A stretch of 64,000 nucleotides of DNA. It comes from Heracleum sosnowskyi (lineage: Eukaryota > Streptophyta > Magnoliopsida > Apiales > Apiaceae). The stretch is taken from assembly GCA_030848705.1 (NCBI GenBank), contig CM061240.1, forward strand, positions 17,937,001 to 18,001,000, given 5' to 3'. Of this stretch, positions 24,289 to 35,573 are shown piece after piece. A model generated the notes under the pieces. The model was not told the DNA's origin. It saw only the letters and a list, made by a program, of their open reading frames with translations, and ran no database searches. A program made the translations under genes and the position numbers. The number at the start of each line of letters is the position of its first letter. Position 1 is the first letter of the stretch.

Positions 24289-25805
24289 GGATGTCCAAAT
24301 GTTTCTCAATTCTGAAAAGCTGATCAAGGAATCCATCTTCCAGGCTGTGACCTCATCCACAAGCAGCCATCCTGTCCACACAACAATTCTGAAGGTCCTC
24401 ACTCCTGACACAATTGTTCTGCAAAGTAATTATGATGTTGAACATTCCAGTGTCAAGGAGTTTGAACCTCTCTTCAGTGGCAGGACTGGATCACCACCTA
24501 AACATCATGGCAAGAACAAGCTAGAGGTGGACTTCCCACTTCCTAAGCCTGATGAGAATAAGGTGCTATCAACTCTTATCATGGATCTCAAAAATTCCAA
24601 GGATGTAATGCTGAGATAAGGGCTGGTTGTTATCCACAGAAATGGCAAAAAACTTCACATCACAAACAGCCACCCCAGGTTCAATGAAGCAAAGGCATAA
24701 GAGATTTCCAGGATAAGGAGAGAAGCCAATCCCTAGGGTTATGAATCTACACCTGAAAGACAGGCTAGATTAGCCCAAGAACTAGAGAGGAAATTGGAGG
24801 AAGAAAGTAGTGAGGTTGTGGTGGAAGAGACCCCTACTAAGAAAAAATTGAAGAAAAGGAAGACAATGCCTAAATCCAAGCCCCCTAGATGGAAGAAGAG
24901 ATCAAATAGGACTGTCTCTCCTGAGAAGGGAAAAGAGAGAAGAGATACACAGAGGAGGATTGTCTTTGAAGATTCTGCCCCAGCTTCAACCCAATCTCAA
25001 GTCACCTTCCATGGGACTCCTGTAGAATTTAAAGAAGAACCTATTGAGTTTGAAGACCTAGTATTTCCAAAGTTCTTAATTGAGAAAGAAAAGATATGAA
25101 AGAAAAGAATACAAGTCAAGAAAGCTCAACAAGGACCAATCAAGCTTAATGTTGCACCAAAAGTTGCCAAACCAGTTGAGAACAAGGCAGACTTTTTGTA
25201 CATTGCACAGATACAGGAGTACTCAACCATGGATCTATTGCTTGAGGAAGTTATAGTGAAATCAGAGGCACAAACAAGTTCAGAGATTTGCCTGAAAGAC
25301 TAACTTTCGTCTACAAAAGAGGAAAGGTGAGAGCATGGCCCCTGCAACAAGTGCTGAATGAAGGATACTCTACCTTGGTGAAAGTCTTTTCAGGCTTCAA
25401 AAACATTAGGGGATTCTCTGAGGTTGCCAGGGGTGCTGTGTTAAAGAGGATTGAAGAAATCAGGAGCAGCTGGAATTCTCCTGAGTGTTTGCCGAGGAAG
25501 CTGAAGATCCCTTTTAATGGACAAAGAATTCATCTTCAACCTTATTGGATGATGGAATTCAAGGATGAAAAGGGCTGTAGAAGATTCTTTAGATTGAAGA
25601 TCAACTGTCTAAGGCCAGCAATAGGTATCTTAGATGGTTGCAAGGCAAGCTGGATCCAAAAATTGCTGAAGAAGATGCATTATATAGAAAGCTTCAAGAA
25701 CAAATCCAGGCAAACTATGCTAAGGAAGGGAGACATAAGGTTCAACCTCCAAGAGAGAAGAAGAGAAATTGACTCTGCTCAGTCTAAAGGAGCTCTCTCT
25801 ATGTA
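24181..25805 (+). pseudogene. Element E aORF, C-terminal part, several breaks
   Basis: This plus-strand remnant continues the aORF after the inverted block. It begins with the duplicated GVPSSQGES block and is open to 24619, then frame-broken, open again at 24794-25096, broken, and open at 25288-25803. It aligns with C's second aORF. Shared blocks are an EEPIEFED..FPKFL segment, an ERLTFVYKRGKVRAWPLQ segment, and a KIHLQPFWMMEFRD-like block (RIHLQPYWMMEFKD) followed by CRRFF. The part after 24288 encodes FPLPKPDENKVLSTLI, which matches C's YPAPYPDEHKLLGLLI. The protein is rich in charged residues and ends basic. Function is unknown; the conserved aromatic blocks suggest a folded C-terminal domain. 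Confidence 0.8.
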
Positions 25806-25947
25806 ACTATCTCTACTCTTCTGATTTTCAGTTCATGTAGCTTGAGATAATTTTTATTGCTAATATCCAAATGCTGAAAGTGGTTTTGTTATCATCAAGA
25901 CTCTTAATTTATGTCTGATTCTCAACCAGGCATAAATTGGGGGAGAT
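25806..25947 (+). other. Element E 3' untranslated segment and polypurine tract
   Basis: A short non-coding segment ends in AAATTGGGGGAGAT at 25934-25947, directly before the LTR's TGTTAG. It is nearly identical to the tract of element C. Confidence 0.85.
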
Positions 25948-28900
25948 TGTTAGGAACTATGTTGTTTCTTGATGATAACCAAATTGACTTAGTAAAAATT
26001 GTACAAGTAAACGTAGCCATCAACGGATAGTTTGCCATTGCAGTATCCGTTGATGGGTAGCTTATCTATGGATAAGACCAAATGTAACATGCTTATGTAT
26101 TTCTGATGTTGAAGTTGAAGTAGTCTTGATAGGTTAATTAAGTCATGTTGACCATCAATAGATATGTAGAATAGGGAGGCGAATTGTGTAAGACCCCAGA
26201 TTTCGGGTAGAATTAAAAAAAAAAACTTTTATTATATGTTGATGTATATATGAATAGTGGTTGTGACCATGATGTATCAGAGATTTTGAGAATCAAGTTT
26301 ATGAAATGAATATGGATTTCAGTTTTCAAGTATTTGGTGAATAGTGAGAATGGGCTGACCCTTTAGATTAGAATAATCTATCTGGAAAGTAAGAATATAA
26401 CACCCCAAGGAAGAAAAATATTTTCATGTCATCCAAATCGATATCTGGTATGCATCCGACAACTCCGTAAACAAGATAGCGTATGCCCGAGGAAGCACTA
26501 GAACATTTTCTAGGTGCAAGAAATAAAGAGGAAATAAACCAGGAATATTGGAACTGATATTGATCTAAACGATTATGGTGAATAGTAGACTCCTTAAGAT
26601 GAGAATAGGATCACACCACACTATATACGAGTCTACAAATGGAATTTTGGAAGTTAGATTAGTAATCCCGAATCAAAATAAGTGTATGTAAATGTCGTCA
26701 GAATCAGCATTCGAGTACTTTCAGTTTTCTCCGAAAATTTCACCAGAAAGCTCAGGAAATCTATGATCCCTTATTAAATAAAGATTTTAGACAAGGGCGT
26801 ACATGGAATTATAATATAAGATTTTATTTAAGATACTCAGGTCATTCAGAGAAAACATTTCAAGGGGATTATAGAGAAACCACTAAAAACCTTTACGAAG
26901 CAAAGCAGTATCGGATTAACAAAATACGAATAAATAAAGTGTGACATACAAGTGTAACATTATTTTGTTACAAGTATAAAAGAGAAGCTAGTTGGTGAAA
27001 GAAGGAAATTCAAGAGTGACCAAAGTGTAAGTCAACTCAAAAATGAAGGACTAGTTTACAATTTGCTAAAGTAAAAGCAACAAGTGACAAGCCAACAAGT
27101 GGATGTCCAAGATTCAACCAACACAAAAGTAGAAATCTCATCCAAGGGCTAGCATTAACACCTGCAAAGTGAAGATAAATACACATTAATACATGTATTA
27201 AAGTCATTACAACAAAGCAAAACATCACCACCACCCCATTAAAGGGCTCTCGGCCAAAAGCTTCAACAAGGGGGGATTTGGAGATTTCTTCCACCAACAA
27301 TTACAAGCTAGAGCTTAAAACAAAGCTAGTGAGTAGTACAAGGTGAGCCATGAATCTTATAGCCATTTTTTAAGTCTTTCATTTTCAAATAAATGGATGA
27401 AGATGATGAATGAATAGTAACCAAGTTTTTGTTTGGTTTTAATCTTGAATCTATGACTTCTAAAGGTTATATCAAGCAAGGATCTAAGTTTATATAGGTG
27501 TATTGGGAGTAAACAAGCTTGAAGGAGGTATGAACCTTGAACCCTTGGATATATTAAGTGATTTTTTTGAAGCTTTAATGGTGTAAATGCTTGTTTATGA
27601 TCTTAGTAGCTATGATTGGGCTTTGTTATAAGTTATATTGAGTTTTAAGAACGGAAAGGCATTGCTTGGCCTCAGTTCTTTGTTATATAAGATGTATATG
27701 TTGTGTGGAGTGATTGGTGAGCAAGTTGAATGGTTTGAATTTTGGGATTATCCGATTTATAGCCGTCGTAATGCCGAAATTTCCTAAAACCTTTAAAAAC
27801 AGAGCATAACAGTTGGAATAGGTCTCGGACCTTGAGGATTATATGCCTTGTACTTATAGATTTTTGAACGTAGATCGTTGTGGCGCGAAAATCGAAGCTA
27901 TCCGATTTACGGTTTAGGAGATATGACCGAATTAGTAAAAGTGGTTCGAAAACGAGAAGAAACGTTCGTAACTGAAATTGAGATTTCTTAACTCGATCAT
28001 TGCAGGGGATAATCTTGATAATTAAATATTAGAGACAGTAAGAAAAGTGTGGGAGAAGACCTTGTGTGAAAAAGAGAGTTTTTCGATTTTATAAAAATGT
28101 TCGAAGTAAGGTTAAGTGCGAGAAACCCCTTAAAACAAGTACCTAATTATAAGATGTTAGTAGAGATCGCAATGGTTATGATCATATAGTTGCATTGGTG
28201 TGGTGTTTAAGTTTAAGAATAGTGTTTGCTTGATTCCTAAGTATAAGTTATTGATAAAAGGTATCTTTATTGTTGATAGATCACCGGACCACTGCAAGAC
28301 ACCACCCTCAGACTCAGAGATCAGACAAGTTTTCAAACCTATGCCTCTATAAACTGTTGTTGTGATAAAGAAAAGATATTGAGATATATGCTATGTGCTC
28401 ATGATTTCGAAACGATACTTATGATTCTAAGTAAAAGTTGTTAGTATAAGTTGGACTTATAAGCTATGGTTATGGCAATATTTATAAGCCGATATGTTAA
28501 GAAAAACCCTCAATAGGGGGTATATACTCCGTATTTATACTACGGACCGGGAATGGTATCAGTTGTTATCTAGGGTTATATTATTATATTATTATAATAT
28601 TATATTATTATAATTAATCCGGTTAAATGATTTATAAACTGAAGATTATTTGGGTTTAAATTGCTAAGGATGTACCTAAGTATAAGGTGATTAATTTATT
28701 ATCCATTCTTTTGTTAAGAAAGTATTTGGGAATTACTTCTAAATAAATATTCTTTATTAAATATAGTTTTCATTAATTATTTAAAGCCCTACTTCTTAAG
28801 GAAGTATTTTGTGAAAACTATTCTTTAACCCTAGATAACTAATAAAGTTTTATTCAGACAATTATAAATATAATTAGAGAAGGCTCCCAAATCTATTTCC

Positions 28901-31065
28901 CTTTTAAGTCTATATTCAGAAAGACTTAAATGTTCGCTCAAACTACAAAGACTCATGGGACCTTTCTCAAGATTATATGTTTGATCCAAGTGGACTGCCC
29001 GGTCCTAAATCTCTTTGAAACTATTCATTTAACAGCTTTGTATGCTACCATTAAAATGATTTTGATTACTTCTCAAGACTCGAGGAGTAAGATCCGTGGA
29101 ATAAGTTGTATCCATTAACAAGCATCAGCTTGGGAAATATGGGTGAATTTTCCTTTCCAACCAGATATGACTACTTTGTGGAGTCGTATACTTGGGGAAG
29201 AAGGGAAAGGAACTTTATGTTTCAAAGTTATGGATTGACTCGAACTCGGAGAATATGTAAGGGACTGAGTAGCGCCGGTCCCCTAAGGGAATTACAATAA
29301 GATTGATGGACTATTGAACGGGTCTGTTCTTCCCTTAGATGATAAGTAAGTGCCCGACCGTAGGGTAATAGGAGAGCAACAGACTGACGGACTATTGAAC
29401 GGGTCTGTTCTTCCCACCTATAACCGAAGGCAGGGAGATAGGTCAGTGAGAGACTGTCTATTCTTCCCTTCTACGTAGAAAAAGACCATGGGGGATACAT
29501 CTTGCGACTGATCATCGTAGGGGTATCTTCGGTGCCTAGAATCTCCATATATAGTTCATCATCCATGAAAGAACATGTTTTATGCAAGTTTTCAGAGAAA
29601 GACAGTTTACACAAGCTTATTCAAGTTTTTACAAGCATATGATTTTATAAGAAAGCATATGAAATTACGAAAAGGTATATGATTTTATGAAAAAGATATA
29701 TGGAATCAGATGAGTTTAGAAAATGGATTGGAAATATTTTAAATTGTCTTTATTTCCAGAATATGATATGAGGTAAATGTTTAATATGAAAGATGATACT
29801 TGGATATATATATTGTTTATCAGTTCATTATTATTTTGGTGGGCCTCGTTGCTCACCCTTGCTTGTTTGTTTATATCACAACAACAGATAAACCAGATGG
29901 CACGTACCGTACCCACCAGGCGCAAGAGGGCGCAGGTACCCAGAGGTCTCTCCCCTGACATTACGGCCGCCATAGCTGAGTTAGAACCTACTAGTGTCAT
30001 AGACTGGTAGTTTGGATTCAGTTTTTAATTATATGTATGATATAACTTAAGAAGTGGCAACAAACATAAACTTGTAAATTATATTTTGGGGTTTGTAAAC
30101 ACTTATGATATGTATGTGGATCCTGTTAGCGTTATTTATTTCAAGTTCATCTCTGGGACTATAACTTGTATGTGTGTATGTGAGCTTAGATTGCGGGGTC
30201 ATAGCATGTTATTTATTTATATTGATTCAAGCCAAGCATGATGTATGGAATAATGACCGTAACGACCAGATCTCCGACCCATGATCTGGGGCTGTTACAA
30301 ATTGTATATAGTCGATGCCTTGTAATTCTGCATACATGAAATTGACTGTCTACGGATAGCTTGACTAGCCTTCTACGGATATGGACACTGTACTGTCTAC
30401 GGATAGCAGTACTGGTTGATCGAGAATCTATCAACGGATACAACTCAGATAGCTTCTACGGATACTCTCTGTACTTGTGAAAAGGATAGCGATGTTAGAG
30501 CACATGGGTTGACAGACTACACAGAGCATGGAAGCTAGTATTTCTGGAAAGGTGACAAGAAGAAAGTAGCATTCTGTTTGCATGGTCAAAGGTAGCATTT
30601 CCTTAAAATACAATCAGCCAAGAAGGGCAAGCTACAAATACGGACCACTGCTCGGGATGGAGAAACAGGGATTATGAACACATTTACTTTTCTGTATTAT
30701 TAGCTGTTCAAGTATCTTTGTAAACTTGGGTTATATAACCAAGTTGTAGCATAACTCTAGATATCAAGAAATCAGGTTTTAGCAATTTAGAGAGCACAAA
30801 GCAGTATCCTTGTAAATTGCTGAAGCTAGAGTTGTGTATTTGCAGCTGTGTGTTTATTCGTAAACATCACAGAGATTTCTTCACTAAAAATTTCTCAGGT
30901 GGACAAAAAAACAATCCACCTGAATTTTTAATTCTTGTATCATCTTATTTGTGTTTATGTTCTTGTTTTTTCTTTCCATATTTTCACTATCGAGAACGAA
31001 AAGTTTCTAAGATTGTATTCAACCCCCCTCCTTCTACAATCTTGGTTCAGTGTCTGGGAATAACA
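25948..31065 (+). repeat. Element E 3' LTR, interrupted by H
   Basis: The LTR pieces are 25948-26186 and 30305-31065, 1,000 bp together once H and one copy of AATTG are removed. It begins TGTTAGGAACT and ends GGAATAACA. It carries the same arrays of CWACGGATA words as the left LTR and the C-run near its end. About 16 substitutions from the 5' LTR were counted over roughly 640 bp. Immediately downstream the minus-strand pol of element D resumes, so this is also E's right boundary. Confidence 0.9.
26187..30299 (+). mobile_element. Element H: solo LTR of a long-LTR Ty3/gypsy family
   Basis: It is a 4,113-bp insert starting TGTAAGACCCCAGATTT and ending GATCTGGGGCTGTTACA, flanked by AATTG duplications (26182-26186 and 30300-30304). 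No primer site, gag or pol is present. Its termini and internal blocks (for example ATGCCGAAATTTCCT at about 27773) resemble the element F LTR read on F's own strand, so I call it a solo LTR of a related family, formed by recombination between two LTRs. It includes an AT-only stretch near 28579-28615 and a repeated GGACTATTGAACGGGTCTG block at about 29308 and 29391. Small frames (for example 27037-27300 and 29777-30010) do not resemble genes. Confidence 0.82.
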
Positions 31066-32104
31066 CATTCATTTTGAGTTGCACTTCTTGTCTTAACACC
31101 TGCATCAGGATCCCCAATTATCAAATCAGGAGTATGACTTTTTGTCCATTTCCTAGCTGGTGGTAAATCATTCCTTGAAGTAGATGCTCCCTCTGGATTG
31201 GTGTTATCTTGATTAGAAGAATTTGCTTCATTAGAAGCTCCCCCTGAATTGTTGCTATTTCCTCCTGATGGATTATCAGGATTGTCACTTGAATCAGTAT
31301 CTGAAGAATTCTGTGCTGATGAATGAGTAGTTTCAGTATCAGTAACAGTCTGTTGTTGCTCCCCCTCAACATGTGGACTGTCAGTAGTATCATCAGTAGC
31401 ACCATCAGTAGCACCATCAGTATTTGGTGTGTCATCAGGATTTGATGGATCACCATGATTTGGTGACCCATCAGTATCTGATGATGTATCAGTATCTGAT
31501 TCCATTTCTTCAGGTTCCTTGGTAGCTTCATTTTCAAAGACCAAACTATCATGAGAGTCTTCAACAATTCCAGTTATCTTCTTATCATCAAAAGATACAT
31601 GTATTGACTCAATGACAGTCCTTGTTCTCAAGTTAAAAATTCTAAAGGCTCTTGATGCAGGATAGCCAATAAAAATTCCATCATCAGCCTTTGTCTCAAA
31701 TTTCCCTAGCTGTTTAGGATGAGTTCTGAGAACAAAACATTTACATCCAAACACATGCAGATGCTTCAAACTAGGTTTCTTCTCCTTGAGCATTTGATAG
31801 GGAGTTACACCATGTCTGTTTATCAGTGTGAGATTTTGAGTATAGCATGCTGTATTGACTGCTTCTGTCCAGAAATATGTAGGCAATTTAACTTCTTCCA
31901 ACATAGTTCTGCCAGCTTCAATAAGAGTTCTATTTTTCCTTTCAACTACTCCATTTTGCTGGGGTGTGCCAGGAGCAGAGAATTGTTGAATAATTCCTTT
32001 GTAGTTGGGCCAGCTTTCTCCTCATATTCTGATAACATGGCGTTGTTTCCAGTCATGTGCACAGAACATCCACTATCCATGACTAACACATTTTTCCTTT
32101 TTCC
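31066..32104 (-). pseudogene. pol: Element D pol fragment with internal deletion
   Basis: On the minus strand pol starts just after a CCAG/GG junction at 32105 with a protease motif MDSGCSVHMTGN, then jumps near 32005 from GEEKAGP-like sequence straight to the integrase stretch FSAPGTPQQNGVVERKN. About 760 bp present in B's pol is therefore missing: the rest of protease, the HHCC finger and the first two integrase aspartates. The remainder of integrase follows (FWTEAVNTACYTQN, HVFGCKCFVL, FIGYPASRAFRIFN). Next is a linker extremely rich in D, T, S and N, ending KTRSATQNE, where element E is inserted. RT and RNase H are not in the window. It cannot make active enzyme. Confidence 0.88.
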
Positions 32105-34434
32105 CTGGAATCAGAATAACAATACACTTGTTAGAATATTTAGGAACCCACACTTGTTGGGTTCCTTTTCCATGCATTATACTAGATTTAGCAGCATAAG
32201 ACTTTTTGACTTTAGCACTCCTGACAGGATAGAATCCATCAGGATTTACTTTGTCAGTATCAGTATTAACAGATGCATGCTTCACATTGACATTCTTAGA
32301 TTTACCAGAATTTGCACTTTTATTAAACTTAGGTAAAGGATCATAAAAGTTATAGTACAAATTAGGGTATTCTTCACACGTATAAATAGAATGCCATTTA
32401 CTGCCACAATAAAAACAAGACTTCTGTGGTTTATAAAATACTGATCTATTCCTAGCATCAGACCTAGGAATCTCAGTAATCTTCTTTTTACTCTTCCTGC
32501 AATCAATAGCAAGATGATTAGAGTTACCACAGGTATAGCAACACTTTCTTGGTGCATTTGGGATGAACTTATAATTATTCTCTTTATAAATCCCAACTTT
32601 ACCATTCCTGTTTCTTTTGACAATAGGTGACTTTTGTTTCCCTGTTACCTCACATACTTTTTCCTTAAGTTGTTTCTGAGACAATAAACCTATATTTTTC
32701 TTAACAGGTTTAGACTTTACATTAGAGACTAGATTAGCAGAAGTAGATCCCTTTTCAAAAGTAGAATTGGGATCATTACCAAAAACAAATTTAACAGGCT
32801 TAATCTTTGATTTCGTCTTGTCTATAACATGTCTATAGGTCATTGGTTTTACTGTCTCATCTATCACAACTTTCATCTTCAATTTTTTATCTTCATCTGA
32901 CTTATATCCGAGACACTCTTTTCAATTCTTAGAAGTATTAATTTCATGAAATTTTCTTCCAGAGTCTATTCAGGTTCTGATTTTCTCATTAGCAAACTCA
33001 AGTTCTTTTTCTAGAGCAGTACATTTAAGTTTCATCTCTAAGTGCACGTGTTTAGCATTATCACATTCTTTTTGTACTTCTTGCATAAAAGAAAACGCAG
33101 CTTCTAGATGCTCATTCCTTTTCCTAAGTTCAGACATCTCAGATAAGATCCTAGTATTTTCAGCAGTTTGACTTCTAAAGCTAATATGCAATGACTTTAG
33201 AAAATGTCTTAACTCAGAGGCATTATCAGTATCAAAATCAAAAACAATATTTGGTACCTTTTCATCAGGAACAGCAGTTTCATCAGTATTGGCCATTAGG
33301 GCATAGTTGACCACTTCAGTGTCAGATTCTGAGGAGAGTCCATCCAATCCTTGCTTGATGTTATGAGTGCTTTAGCCTTCTTGCACTCTGTTGCAAAGTG
33401 CCCCATTCCATTAAACTTGTAGCATCTTATCTTTGACTTGTCAAATTTGCCACTTTTGTTGTCGTTCTTAATGTACTTGTCTTTGTCAGCATTGAAAGTC
33501 TTTTTCTGAAAGTTGCCTTGTCTTCTAGCCTTCCCGAACTTCATCTTTTTGAAGCCCATGACTATCATAGAAACCATCTCTTCCATGTATGAGTCAGTAG
33601 AATCATCATCAGTATTGGCATCAGGATTGCCATTAGTATCTGATGAGTCATTAGGATCTGACTCCACCATTCTTGATTTTCTTCTGGTGACCTCCACAGC
33701 TTTTCCTTTTGATTTAGCCTCAACATTCAAGGCTATTAACTTTGCCTTGCTACTCTTATTGTTCTTTCTTTGTTGAACCTCAAGATCATAGGTTCTTAGA
33801 ATTCCATAAACCTCATCAAAAGACACAGTGTTTAGATCATACTGGTGCCTAATAATTGAGGTTTGTGTGTCCCATTCTTCTGGTAAAGCCCTCAAAAATT
33901 TGGTGTTTGAGTCTTCAGTTACATACTCTTTGCCAACTAGAGATAAATTGTTCATGAGTGTCAAGAATCTATCATACATGTCAGTAAGGCTCTCATCAGG
34001 TCTAGCATCAAATTGTTCATACTCTTGTATAAGTAGAGCCCTTCTGTTTTTCTTGACAGATGCAGATCCTTGGCATTGAGTTTCCAAAGTGTCCCAAATT
34101 TCCTTTGTAGACTTGCATGCAATCACCCTGTTAGACATGACAACATCAATACTGTTGTGCATGATATTCTTTATCTTAGCATCCTTGAAAACGTCAGCTT
34201 TCTCTTCTGGAGTCCACTCACTTTTTACCTTAACCACATAGTGTTCAGGTACAGTATCTGTTTGTCCAACAATTCTCGTATGGATATATGGTCCATCACG
34301 AATCATGTCTAGATATCCAGGATCCATTGCTTCTAGGTACATCAACATATTTACCCTCCATGTAGGGTACTCAGTTTTCTTCAGAATGGGAATCTTCATG
34401 CTTTCATACTTGGTTATTGTTGGTCCTTGACTAT
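32105..34434 (-). pseudogene. gag: Element D gag, frameshifted, cut by A
   Basis: The minus-strand copia Gag begins in SQGPTITKYESMKIPILK, so only a few codons before it were displaced by element A. The Gag domain is recognisable (EIWDTLETQCQG, LLIQEYEQF, FLRALPEEWD). The first knuckle reads CYKFNGMGHFATEC, with its second cysteine replaced by phenylalanine. A frameshift near 33300-33345 leads into a coiled-coil segment (to 32970, stop). From 32882 the same frame runs through two closely spaced CCHC knuckles (CYTCGNSNHLAIDC and CFYCGSKWHSIYTC) to the conserved VWVPK near 32140. Paired downstream knuckles are a Sirevirus Gag trait. Confidence 0.88.
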
Positions 34435-35476
34435 TGCAGAAGGGGGGGGGGGGGGGGGGGGTTGAATGCAATACTGATAAAACTCAATCTACGTTTCAAC
34501 AACTAAAACCAAGATTAAAGATTATCAGTTTAACAATTGCAAACACAAGTAGACACACGAGTAATTCTCACAAAATAAATGTTTTATTTATTTTTCAATG
34601 GGTTGCTACAACCTCAAGAAAAAGTGTATCTTTTCTTGAGCTTCAGTTTCTCGAGTGATTACAAAGAATGAATTGAGAGATAGACTAAGTAGGCTAAACC
34701 TATCACTTTCAATCACGGGTCTTTATGAAGCTGCTGTCATTTTCAAGTGGCAGCTTCTTACAATTTGGCTGCCCGTGATTCTTTCCTAAATTGCTATATA
34801 GACAACTTATCAATACATTACAAAGCAATCTAGAAACATTCTATTTTAAGCTAACACAATTCAGTAGATGTAGATTTGTCATACTCTGGAATTGGTGAGC
34901 TTTGTCATGTGATCTCTCAAGCTTCAGTCGTAGTCTTGCAGACCTGTTACAGTGTTGGGATGCTGCAACACGCCTGTTTCTTAAACATCCAAACTGTCAC
35001 GAGTTTGACTGGTTTGTTTACCAATACAAATGTTATCCCTTCATGACAGTATCCTGATGGCTAAGCTTGCTGTCACAGCAATGCGCTTTTGGTGACAGTA
35101 AGAAATCCCCGCTAAAGGTGCTGTCAGGATTTCCAAGCTTGCTGTCAGGCTAAGGTAAAGTTGATGTCAGAAGGCTCCCGCCAATGTTGCTGTCAGAGTG
35201 AATGTACTGTCGTGACTCGCAACATGCTGTCTTCAAGTAACCTTACTGTCAGTGCTGTGACAGTAATCTTTATTCTTGTTGTTCATCTTGAGTACTTCTT
35301 AAGGCTTGAACAAACTAATGAACTTCTACCAAAATGTACTAGAATCTTATTTGTAGCAAACAAAAATGGTTACAAAGACATACTCTGGCTGTGACAGTAT
35401 GTTCATACTTAATAAAATTAAGTAAGTAAAATGTCTAGTTAAGTTGACTCATAGCCATCACCCAAAAATCCTAACA
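34435..35476 (-). repeat. Element A 3' LTR (1,042 bp)
   Basis: On the minus strand it begins TGTTAGGATTTTT after a polypurine tract and ends CTTCTGCA. Near its end is the ATTCAACCC block seen in C and E, but the C-run is 20 bases here (G20 at 34442-34461 on plus) against seven in C. More than a dozen CTGTCA or TGACAG words lie between 34725 and 35400. No primer site follows, as expected for a 3' LTR whose next base is foreign DNA. Confidence 0.82.
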
Positions 35477-35490
35477 ATCTCCCCCAATTT
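35477..35490 (-). other. Element A polypurine tract
   Basis: On the minus strand the sequence AAATTGGGGGAGAT abuts TGTTAG of the LTR. It is the same as in C and E and fixes A's orientation and the identity of the LTR as 3'. Confidence 0.87.
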
Positions 35491-35573
35491 GATTTTATGG
35501 ATAATAACAGCAAATTTACAAATGATACTAGCTGACAACTTAACTAACAAGATCAGAATCTGATAAAAGATTT

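Larger units (their letters stand above)
1654..31065 (+). mobile_element. Element E: Sirevirus with inverted interior, host to G, F and H
   Basis: Two direct LTRs of one family bound it: 1654-2599, and 25948-31065 after removal of the H insert. A primer site follows the left LTR and a polypurine tract precedes the right one, so its outer orientation is plus. The gag start (2660-3779) and the distal aORF (24181-25805) read on plus. Pol and the proximal aORF (3780-24150) read on minus, so the interior is inverted. Its right edge cuts element D's pol within one codon, with CATTC (31066-31070) as the expected target duplication. The two LTRs differ by roughly 2-3% by eye, older than C and F. Gag, pol and aORF all carry stops or frameshifts, so it is inactive. 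Confidence 0.85.
31066..34434 (-). mobile_element. Element D: Sirevirus fragment, outermost host
   Basis: Minus-strand gag and part of pol of a Ty1/copia Sirevirus. It is cut on the left by element E, inside pol, and on the right by element A, a few codons from the gag start. Its LTRs and the rest of pol lie outside the window if the nesting is right. It is the oldest layer visible: its gag is frameshifted, its pol has an internal deletion, and both knuckle and reading frames are damaged. Its coding sequence is peppered with GATACTGA words that the other elements lack. Confidence 0.82.

Noticed and set aside
27037..27300. Hydrophobic minus-strand ORF in H as a membrane protein gene
   Set aside because: It is a short frame inside a solo LTR, without homologous frames in F's LTR or promoter context.
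29777..30010. Small plus-strand ORF in H with a membrane-like N-terminus
   Set aside because: It is 77 codons in LTR sequence; the hydrophobic start comes from a T-rich stretch, and no related frame was seen.
34435..35476. 5' LTR of element D (it lies just upstream of D's gag)
   Set aside because: No primer site or gag leader follows; gag is entered a few codons in, a polypurine tract precedes it, and its TGACAG words match A's aORF rather than D's gag-pol.
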